Of a stretch of DNA of 64,000 nt, positions 57,817-64,000 are shown piece by piece. How positions within the stretch are numbered: position 1 is the first letter of the stretch; the number at the start of each line of letters is the position of its first letter. This DNA comes from Myxococcales bacterium (GTDB lineage Bacteria; Myxococcota_A; Polyangia; Nannocystales; Nannocystaceae). The position numbers and the translations under genes were made by a program. Below the pieces are notes generated by a model, which had not been told where the DNA came from, ran no database searches, and worked only from the letters and a program-made list of their open reading frames with translations. The stretch is taken from positions 62,001-126,000 of the forward strand of contig JACKDU010000004.1 in the NCBI GenBank assembly GCA_020633335.1. The letters are read 5' to 3'.

Positions 57817-60800
57817 CTAGCGGGCGATCGCCTGGCCGACCTCGATCGTGTCGATCACGTGGCGGTCCTTGCCGACCTCGAGGGTGACGATCCGCTCGCG
57901 CACCTTCTCGTGCGGGGTGCCGAAGCCCTCGAAGACCAGCGCCTGGACCTTGGTGCGGGCGCTGAGGCGGTTGCGGTCGCTAGCGAAGTAGTGGGCGCTG
58001 ATCTCGTAGCGCCCCTTCTTCGCCTTCGGCAGCACGTACATCTCGGGGCCGTAGCCGCGGGTGACGTCGGCCGAGAGCTGACCGCCGCTGCGGGTCCGGG
58101 GGTGGGAGTAGAAGCACTCCTCGCCGCTCGGCTCGATCACGTGGAGGTCGACGTCGGTGTTGTCGGTGTTCCAGGTGATCATCACCACGAGGTCCGAGCC
58201 GAGCGCGACCTGGCCGCCGATCTCCTGGAGGCGCTGGCCGGCGAAGCCGGCGAGCGAGCTCTTGAGCTCGCCGCGGACCAGGCGGCCGAGGAAGCGGGCG
58301 TAGTCGTAGCGGAGGATCATCGCGTAGTCGCCGAAGCGGCTGTCCCAACGGCCAGCCAGGCCGATCTCAAAGAAGGCGAGCGCGAGCTCGGGCTTGCCCG
58401 CCCGCTCGAGCGCCCGGGCGATCGCCCGGTAGGTCTCGGGCTCGTAGGGGCGGGACTCGGCGACCCGGCGGAAGAGGTGGTAGGCCTGCTCGCCGCGCCC
58501 GCGCTGGAGGGTCGCGTAGCCGACGTCGCGGGCGAGGACCGCGTCGCCGGGGTTCTCCTCGACCAGCGAGCTCAGCGCCCGGATCGCGTCGTCGGGGCCG
58601 AAGGCCTTGCCCCGCGCCTCCGCCTCGTCGACGACGTCGGCGTAGGCGAAGTCGTGGGCCCCCAGGTGGTCGAGGTAGGGCTTCTTGAGATCGGCGAGGT
58701 GGCGGCCGCGGACCTGGAGGGGCTCGACCGGGACCTCGAAGGCGCCGGGCGGGAGGTCCTCGAGGATCACCTTGAGCGCGGTCGGGATCGCGATCTCGAC
58801 GCCGGCGCGGGTCGGCAGGCCCGCGAGCCAGGCGAGGAAGCGGGCCTTGGGGTCGCCGAGGAGGGCGCCGATCTCGTCGAGCGCGGCCGCGACCAGGGCC
58901 GCGACCTGCCGCCGCTGGACCACCAGCGCGTCGGCCTGCGGCGAGATCCCGCGGCGCTGGTAGTCCTCCTCGCTCTCGAGCATCAGGAGCGACGCGCTCT
59001 GGCCGGTGACCCGGAAGTGCATCGCGTAGGCGGCCGCCGGCTCCTCGGTCGGCTGGCCGATCTCCTCGAGGTGGGCGACCGCGACCTCGCCGTAGGTCCT
59101 CGCGGCCAGGTTCGAGGCGAGCGCGGCGTCGGGCTTGATCACCAGCTCGCGCGGCGCCTCGGCGCCCCGCTGGATCCGGAGGCGGAGCGGCGCCTCGGCG
59201 GGCGGCTGCCCGCGGCCGACCACCTTGAGGCGCTGCCCGGGGAAGAGCGCCCGCGGCCGCCCGGCGATCAGGAGGTCGGCGGCGCCCTCGTAGGTCGCGT
59301 CGAGGAAGCGCCAGGGGGTCGCCCGGTGGGCCCGCGCCGCCGCCTGGACCTCGGCCTCGCCGACCACCGAGAAGACCGCGCCGCCGCTCTCGCGGGCGAG
59401 GAGATCGAGGGCCGCGCCGTCGGTGCCGCTGAGCCCCGTGCGGTAGGCGAAGAGGGTGCGCCCCTCGCCGAGGCCGGCGGCCATCGTGAAGAGCGAGCCC
59501 TCGCCCCAGGTCGACGCGCCGTCGCTGAGGAGGAAGAGATCGATCGGCGCCGGATCGCCGCCGACCCAGGGCGGGTGGGCGCCGCGGCCGAGCGCGGCCG
59601 CGAGATCGGTCGCGCCCTCGAGGACCAGCGAGCGTGCGTCGGCGAGGAGCTCGGCGCTCGCCTCCGGCGTGTTCGCGGTCCACCCCTGCTTCCACCAGGT
59701 CGCCTCGACGTTGAAGTAGAGGACCGCGAACTCGCCGATCGTGTCCCGGTTCTCGGCGAGGAGCGCCTCCAGGAGGCGGAGCCAGACGTTGAAGCCGTCG
59801 GGGTTGGCGCTCAGCGAGGTGTCGACCAGGAAGACCGCGCGTCGGGCCCGGGCAGCGCTCTTCACCTCGGGGAGCGGCGGCACGAAGGAGGTCGCGAAGT
59901 AGGGCCCGGTCGCCGGGTCCTCGCCGCTGAGCACCAGGGTCGGCGCCTCCTCGAGGCGGAGGCGGATCGTCTTCTCCTTCGGGTCGCTCATCCGGTAGTA
60001 GACCCGGCCGTTGTAGGCCTCGCCGGGGACCTCCGGCGTCAGGGTCTGGGCGCCCTTGGGGAGCTCGGCGACGTCGAAGTCGACGACCAGGTTCGGGACC
60101 TTCTCCGGGAGATCAAACGCGAGCTCGAGGTCGTCGCCGGCGGCGATCAGATCGACGTCGTAGGCGAAGACGATCCGGTGCTCGTGCCGCGGCGCGAGCG
60201 GGAAGACCCGGGCGTTGAAGACCCCGGCGCCCGCCCACTCGAGGAGCGCCGGATCGATCTGCTCGCGGACGGTGTCGCCGTAGGCCTGGGCGGCCTTCAC
60301 CTTCGGGACCATCCGCGCCACCTTGGGCTCCTTCCAGGCCTCCTTGCGGGCCGCCGCGATCGCCTCGGGGTCGCTCCCCTGGGCCCGCGCCTGGGCGACG
60401 TCCATCGGCGTCGCCGCGCCGAGGGCCGGCGCCAGCGCCCGGGTCTCGCCGAAGGCGAAGTAGTAGGGCGAGGCGCCGTCGGGGAGGCGCACCTTGAAGG
60501 TCCCCTCGAGGCGGCGGTCGTGGGGGTTCTCGTAGTAGTAGTCGAGGACCACCCGGGCCCGGAAACCGTCGACCTGCACCCGCGCGTGGAGCGCAGTGAG
60601 CGGCAGGGACTCCTCCTCGCCGACCTTGAGCGTCGACGAGTGCGGGACCTGGGCCGAGCGCTGCCAGGTCGTCACCTCGCCCGGACCGCCGCCGCCGTCG
60701 CTCGCCTCCTCCTTGGCCATCGCCGCCGCCGAGGCCATCTCGCGGTCGCCCATCTTCGCGCTCTTGCAGCTCGCTAGCGGGAGGGCGAGGACCAGGACCA

Positions 60801-60822
60801 GGGGTGCGCCGCGGCTGACCAT
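57817..60822 (-). CDS. VIT-VWA-TPR-YfaP (DUF2135) lipoprotein
   Basis: 1001 residues from ATG 60822; lipobox PLASC (Cys19). A VIT domain at ~60-330 (LTALHARVQVDGFRARVVLDYYYENP; KVKAAQAYGDTV), a VWA domain with VFLVDTSLSAN (partial MIDAS) at ~335-500, then TPR-like helices (FRRVAESRPYEPETYRAIARALERAG) and a C-terminal YfaP/DUF2135 domain (MITWNTDNTDVDLHVIEPSGEECFYSH). It is a surface or periplasmic scaffold, possibly metal-dependent. The ORF continues upstream of the ATG, but the signal peptide fixes the start. Confidence 0.85.
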   Translation of the reverse strand: MVSRGAPLVLVLALPLASCKSAKMGDREMASAAAMAKEEASDGGGGPGEVTTWQRSAQVPHSSTLKVGEEESLPLTALHARVQVDGFRARVVLDYYYENPHDRRLEGTFKVRLPDGASPYYFAFGETRALAPALGAATPMDVAQARAQGSDPEAIAAARKEAWKEPKVARMVPKVKAAQAYGDTVREQIDPALLEWAGAGVFNARVFPLAPRHEHRIVFAYDVDLIAAGDDLELAFDLPEKVPNLVVDFDVAELPKGAQTLTPEVPGEAYNGRVYYRMSDPKEKTIRLRLEEAPTLVLSGEDPATGPYFATSFVPPLPEVKSAARARRAVFLVDTSLSANPDGFNVWLRLLEALLAENRDTIGEFAVLYFNVEATWWKQGWTANTPEASAELLADARSLVLEGATDLAAALGRGAHPPWVGGDPAPIDLFLLSDGASTWGEGSLFTMAAGLGEGRTLFAYRTGLSGTDGAALDLLARESGGAVFSVVGEAEVQAAARAHRATPWRFLDATYEGAADLLIAGRPRALFPGQRLKVVGRGQPPAEAPLRLRIQRGAEAPRELVIKPDAALASNLAARTYGEVAVAHLEEIGQPTEEPAAAYAMHFRVTGQSASLLMLESEEDYQRRGISPQADALVVQRRQVAALVAAALDEIGALLGDPKARFLAWLAGLPTRAGVEIAIPTALKVILEDLPPGAFEVPVEPLQVRGRHLADLKKPYLDHLGAHDFAYADVVDEAEARGKAFGPDDAIRALSSLVEENPGDAVLARDVGYATLQRGRGEQAYHLFRRVAESRPYEPETYRAIARALERAGKPELALAFFEIGLAGRWDSRFGDYAMILRYDYARFLGRLVRGELKSSLAGFAGQRLQEIGGQVALGSDLVVMITWNTDNTDVDLHVIEPSGEECFYSHPRTRSGGQLSADVTRGYGPEMYVLPKAKKGRYEISAHYFASDRNRLSARTKVQALVFEGFGTPHEKVRERIVTLEVGKDRHVIDTIEVGQAIAR

Positions 60823-60946
60823 GCGACCATGGTCGCCGAGGACGCCCGCCCACGAAAGGGCCCCGGGGCGCGCGCCGACGCGCCGGCGCGCCGACGACGA
60901 CGCGCCGATTGACAGCCCCGCGGCCGCGGGCGGATCGTCGGGGGCG

Positions 60947-61297
60947 ATGTCCATCGGCGACAAGATCCTCCAGGCCCTCGACTCGCTCACCACCCTCGAG
61001 ATCGTCACCGCCGTTGGGCCGACCCCGCTCGACGCCAAGGGCAAGCCGCTCATCGGCATCGGCGACGCCAAGGTGATGGCCTCGCGGATCCGCCTCCTCG
61101 ACGGCGACATCACCAACAAGATCGACGAGGCCTACGTGAAGGGCGAGCTGGCGCCGCTCCGCGACTTCCACGAGACCCAGGTCGCCCGCGGGATCGAGAT
61201 CATCAAGGGCAACATCGGCGCGCTGACCGAGCTCTACCGGCTGATCCGCCAGGTCGAGGCCGACCGCGACAAGGCGCCGACGCGGCCGGCTCCCTGA
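60947..61297 (+). CDS. small helical cytoplasmic protein of unknown function
   Basis: 116 residues starting MSIGDKILQALDSLTTLEIVTAVG. The middle (GIGDAKVMASRIRLLDGDITNKIDEAYVKGELAPLRDFHETQVARGIEIIKGNI in parts) is strongly amphipathic helix without a known motif. The codon pattern and lack of in-frame stops support a real gene. It starts 124 nt from the divergent VIT/VWA gene and ends 3 nt before the convergent gene at 61301. Confidence 0.65.
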   Translation: MSIGDKILQALDSLTTLEIVTAVGPTPLDAKGKPLIGIGDAKVMASRIRLLDGDITNKIDEAYVKGELAPLRDFHETQVARGIEIIKGNIGALTELYRLIRQVEADRDKAPTRPAP

Positions 61298-61300
61298 TCC

Positions 61301-61816
61301 TCACGCCCCTCGCCGCCGCGGCGGCGGGCCGTACCACGCGACCTCGACCTCGAAGAGGCGACCCTCGAGGGCCGCGGGGTCGTCGGCGAAGCGGGCGCGG
61401 AAGAGCTCGACCTCGCGGCGGCTCTGGGGGCCGCCGCCGATCCGCAGGAGGACGTCGATCGACGCGACGAAGGCCGCCGACTCGTCGCCGAAGCGCTCGC
61501 CGACGAGGATCCGCCGATCGACCGGATAGATCCCGGCGCGCACCCGCAGCGCCTGGCGGGCGGAGAAGCCGACGGTCCGGAGGCCGAGCTCGGCGGCCAG
61601 CTCGTAGGCGATCTTCGGCACGCCCTGGTTGGTGAGGCCGCTGACGATCTCGAGGGACGCGCCGGGGTGGCGGGCGCGGAGCTCGTCGACGAGGCGGCGG
61701 AGCTCGATCCGCGCGGCGGCTTGATCGAAGTGCGGACGGCTGAAGCCGACCACCCCGACCTGCAGGCGCCCGCTCCCCTGCCCTCCGCTCGCCTGGCTCG
61801 CCCGCTCGTCGCCCAT
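61301..61816 (-). CDS. SLOG-like Rossmann protein (LOG/DprA-like), weak assignment
   Basis: 171 residues. VGVVGFSRPHF opens a Rossmann-type strand; LEIVSGLTNQGVPKIAYELAAELGLRTVGFS and VDVLLRIGGGPQSRREVELF match the order of SLOG folds (a G-rich loop after strand 4, GGGxQS-like). These bind nucleotides or nucleoside-derived ligands in signalling and defence. The canonical PGGxGTxxE of LOG enzymes is absent, so it is not a cytokinin-type phosphoribohydrolase by motif. A GGAGG site precedes the ATG. Confidence 0.55.
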   Translation of the reverse strand: MGDERASQASGGQGSGRLQVGVVGFSRPHFDQAAARIELRRLVDELRARHPGASLEIVSGLTNQGVPKIAYELAAELGLRTVGFSARQALRVRAGIYPVDRRILVGERFGDESAAFVASIDVLLRIGGGPQSRREVELFRARFADDPAALEGRLFEVEVAWYGPPPRRRGA

Positions 61817-61915
61817 CCGTGCCGCCTCCGACTTCGTGTCATGTATACACGATCAAGGGCGCGGAGCCAGACCCCAAAGTCGCGCCGCGGGCGCGGCCGC
61901 GAGCCCGCGGCGCGC

Positions 61916-63787
61916 TTACTCGCCGGCGAGCTCGGGCGGCGGATCGAATTGCACGCCCTCCGCCCAGGGCCCGAGCTCGCCCGCCGAGGGCTCCCCCGTG
62001 AATTCGTGGAGGCGGGGGTAGAGGCGGGGATCGATCCGCGCGAGCGCGGCCTCGCAGGCCCGGCTCGCGTCGCTGAAGTACTGGTACACCGTTGAGCGAT
62101 CGATGCAATAGATGTAGGCCTCGCGGGCCTGATCGCGGTGGGGCGCGGCCTGGTCGCGGAGGGCGTCGCAGAACGCCTTGGCCTCCGCCCCCTCGGCGAC
62201 GTCGCGCGGGATCTCGACGCCCTCGAGGAGGTCGGCGATCCGATCGTGGATCTGGCCGGTCCGCAGGGCGCCGAGCAAGATCGCCTCCGGGGCGCCGCGC
62301 TCCTTGCCGGCGATCATGTAGCCCTCGACGAGCTTGGCGCTCTGATGGCGGAGGTCCGCGAGGAACATGACGAGGCGACGCCGCGAGTCGTCGACGAGGC
62401 GGAGCCGCGTTCGGTGCGCGTGGGGGTCGCGCTCCGCCAGCTTGGGGTCGACCGTCAGGACCAGATCGCGGGGCGCCTCGAGGGCGAAGAACGCCTCGAG
62501 GTCGCGGTCGAGCGCGCGGAGCTGGGACATCGCCACCGCCTGCCTGAACTCCCACACCCGGGCGCGCTCCTCCTCGGGGATGTCGATCCTCGCCCGGGCG
62601 AGCTTGGCGACCGCGGAGAGGCGCTTCTGTGCGGCGTCGGCCGCCGCAGCGCGCCGCGGGAGCACGGCTCGCGGCGCCGGGCCGCAGCGACGCGCCTTCG
62701 AGGTCTTCTTCGTCGGGCGCGGCGGCGGGGCGAGGCAGAGGCCGAGGGTCTCCGGGACCGGGCAGGCGCTCCGCCACTCGATCTCGCCGAGCGTCGCCTC
62801 CGCGACGATCTGGCGATCGACGCCGCCCTTGTGGTTGTAGCGCTTGAGGTACGCCTCGGCGTGCTCGCGGCGCGATCGGTCATCCTTGGCCAGCGCGCGC
62901 AGCGACCAATCGGCCTCGGCCGCCCGCTCAGGGTCCTTGCGGCCGAAGAGCAGGAACGCCGCCTCGGCGTCGCGCTTCGCCTCGCTCACCTGCCCGAGGG
63001 CGACGCGGATCGCCAGGGCCTGCCGATTGAACTTGGGGGCGCGCATATCCTTGGGATAGAGCGCGACGTAGCGCTCCATCAGCGCCGCCGCCTCGGCGAA
63101 GTGGGCGACCCCGAGGTGGAGGAACACGAGGCCCTCGATCGCGTACTGGGCCTTGCTCGGATAGCGCTCGAGGATCTCGCGGAAGAGCGGCAGAGCATCG
63201 AGGGGCTCGGGTCCGCCCGCCGTGCACTCGGCCGCGTAGAGGAGGGGGACCGCGCGCCGGGAGTCGCCCTCGCCGTGGAGGGCGGCGCTCCGGCGATAGT
63301 CGTCGGCGCAGGCGAGGAAGGCCAGTCGATCGCCCTCGACCCCGCGCCGGAGGTTCGCGCGTCCGCGGAGCTCGAGCGCGCGGATCCAGGCGCGATCGCG
63401 GGCGGCCGCCGCCTCGGGCGAGGACGGGGTCGTCGCCTCGATCCGCTCGAGGACCCCGCCGATCGCCGCGACCCGCCGATCGAGGGGCGCGCGGTCGGCG
63501 ACCTGAGCGAGGAGCTCGAGGCCGGCGAAGGCCGCGACGCCCTGCGGGTCGCCGGCGATCAGCCCCTCACCGATCTCCTGGGCGTCGGCGAGGGCGTCCT
63601 CCTTGAGGTAGGCCCAGGCCCGCTTGACCGCGAACGTGAGCGCCTCCTCGCGCTCGGCCGCGTCGTCGCCGAGGCCGTCGCCGTCGCCCGGCGTCGCGGC
63701 GCCGGCGGGTGCCGGCGCGGCCGCGACCGGGCGGGCGAGGACGAGGCTCAGGCCCAGGCCCAGGGCGAGCGCGAGGGTGGTTCGCAT
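61916..63787 (-). CDS. secreted TPR-like helical repeat protein
   Basis: 623 residues from the ATG of MRTTLALALGLGLSLVLA; signal peptide with AAA cleavage site. About residues 35-330 are TPR-like helix pairs (FREILERYPSKAQYAIEGLVFLHLGVAHFAEAAALMERYVALYP). The C-terminal half is more basic and helical, ending with two Cys-containing stretches (KAFCDALRDQ; AYIYCIDR; SRACEAALAR). It resembles envelope TPR proteins of myxobacteria that serve gliding or secretion complexes, but no such gene is nearby. An AGGAGAG ribosome site lies 5 nt before the ATG. Confidence 0.75.
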   Translation of the reverse strand: MRTTLALALGLGLSLVLARPVAAAPAPAGAATPGDGDGLGDDAAEREEALTFAVKRAWAYLKEDALADAQEIGEGLIAGDPQGVAAFAGLELLAQVADRAPLDRRVAAIGGVLERIEATTPSSPEAAAARDRAWIRALELRGRANLRRGVEGDRLAFLACADDYRRSAALHGEGDSRRAVPLLYAAECTAGGPEPLDALPLFREILERYPSKAQYAIEGLVFLHLGVAHFAEAAALMERYVALYPKDMRAPKFNRQALAIRVALGQVSEAKRDAEAAFLLFGRKDPERAAEADWSLRALAKDDRSRREHAEAYLKRYNHKGGVDRQIVAEATLGEIEWRSACPVPETLGLCLAPPPRPTKKTSKARRCGPAPRAVLPRRAAAADAAQKRLSAVAKLARARIDIPEEERARVWEFRQAVAMSQLRALDRDLEAFFALEAPRDLVLTVDPKLAERDPHAHRTRLRLVDDSRRRLVMFLADLRHQSAKLVEGYMIAGKERGAPEAILLGALRTGQIHDRIADLLEGVEIPRDVAEGAEAKAFCDALRDQAAPHRDQAREAYIYCIDRSTVYQYFSDASRACEAALARIDPRLYPRLHEFTGEPSAGELGPWAEGVQFDPPPELAGE

Positions 63788-63926
63788 CGTCTCTCCTCGT
63801 AGCATCGATCGTGAGACGGATGGACGGCCGCGAGGTTCCCGGGCGCTCGTCGATGCCGTCCGAGGGCACTCTCCGGGCGGGGCGCGACGCCGCGCGCGCT
63901 GACCACCTCGCCCCTTCGAGCTCGGC

Positions 63927-63932
63927 TATGAT
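63927..63932 (+). promoter_or_regulatory. leaderless-type -10 (TATGAT) for the last gene
   Basis: TATGAT ends 9 nt before the GTG at 63942, in the divergent gap with the TPR gene. No ribosome site is visible. Confidence 0.45.
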
Positions 63933-63941
63933 TCGCCGATC

Positions 63942-64000
63942 GTGGACCTGCCGCCCTCAATACGTCGATCGCTCGCGCTGCTGGCAGCGGTCGCCCTCGT
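63942..64000 (+). CDS. start of an exported protein, cut by window end
   Basis: Only 19 complete codons are present: a GTG start, then DLPPSIRRSLALLAAVALV, which looks like the n-region and core of a signal peptide. The promoter-like TATGAT supports this frame over an ATG at 63929 in another frame. Nothing can be said about function. Confidence 0.45.
   Translation, partial: MDLPPSIRRSLALLAAVAL

Noticed and set aside
1..64000. tRNA, rRNA, riboswitch or insertion-sequence signatures
   Set aside because: I looked for cloverleaf arms, rRNA cores, transposase motifs and target-site repeats and found none I could support.

Overview
The window is about 64 kb of very GC-rich DNA, packed with genes that overlap or nearly touch. 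It looks like chromosome from a myxobacterium (Myxococcota). I lean to the Nannocystis/Plesiocystis side because of many lipoproteins with Ser/Thr/Gly/Asp-rich tandem linkers, Ser/Thr kinases fused to other domains, a large CheB/CheR hybrid kinase and a small bacterial histone. The taxon is inferred from gene content. I see no rRNA, tRNA, CRISPR array, insertion sequence or prophage.

Layout. 1-4.6 kb: a DUF1501-type secreted protein (cut by the window edge), a haem-motif DUF1588-type lipoprotein and a ZU5-like lipoprotein. 4.7-9.4 kb: a DUF434 protein divergent from an NAD-salvage operon (pncB, an NrtR-type Nudix regulator, pncA) that has a 21-bp palindromic operator over its promoter, then an SDR. 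9.4-15.2 kb: a small zinc-ribbon-like gene, a lipoprotein and the 1460-residue CheB-CheR-PAS-kinase-receiver protein. 15.1-21.4 kb: a coupled minus-strand operon (membrane protein, radical SAM/SPASM, toroid protein, GT2 glycosyltransferase, lipoprotein) divergent from a B12-binding radical SAM enzyme. 21.4-29.7 kb: propeller-like lipoproteins, a Uma2 protein, bestrophin, a GT39-like membrane protein, a BRCT-SUKH fusion and a sirtuin. 29.8-32.3 kb: a Sec-exported Hcp homologue beside a secreted transglutaminase-elicitor-like protein. 32.5-41.2 kb: thioesterase, lone CoA-transferase B subunit, alpha/beta-hydrolase lipoprotein, fibrinogen-like lipoprotein, histone, tsaE, M1 peptidase and a membrane protein. 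41.3-49.1 kb: two kinases around a DyP peroxidase, then a VWA lipoprotein. 49.2-56.1 kb: a seven-gene TonB operon (receptor, two paralogous lipoproteins, exbB, exbD, tonB, small lipoprotein). 56.1-64 kb: M1-like lipoprotein, VIT/VWA/YfaP lipoprotein, small proteins, a TPR protein and the start of one more gene.

Two themes cut across the window. First, at least sixteen genes have a -10 hexamer of the form TAnnnT only 5-11 nt before the start codon and no clear Shine-Dalgarno site. This points to widespread leaderless transcription and decides several starts. Second, five genes or gene pairs are broken by single-base shifts, three of them at clear G/C runs, while both halves stay well conserved in sense. 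I read these mostly as assembly indels, with slippage or real decay as alternatives.

The items I would look at first are the histone, the leaderless promoter pattern, the radical SAM/toroid/GT2 operon, and the exported Hcp next to the transglutaminase-like protein.
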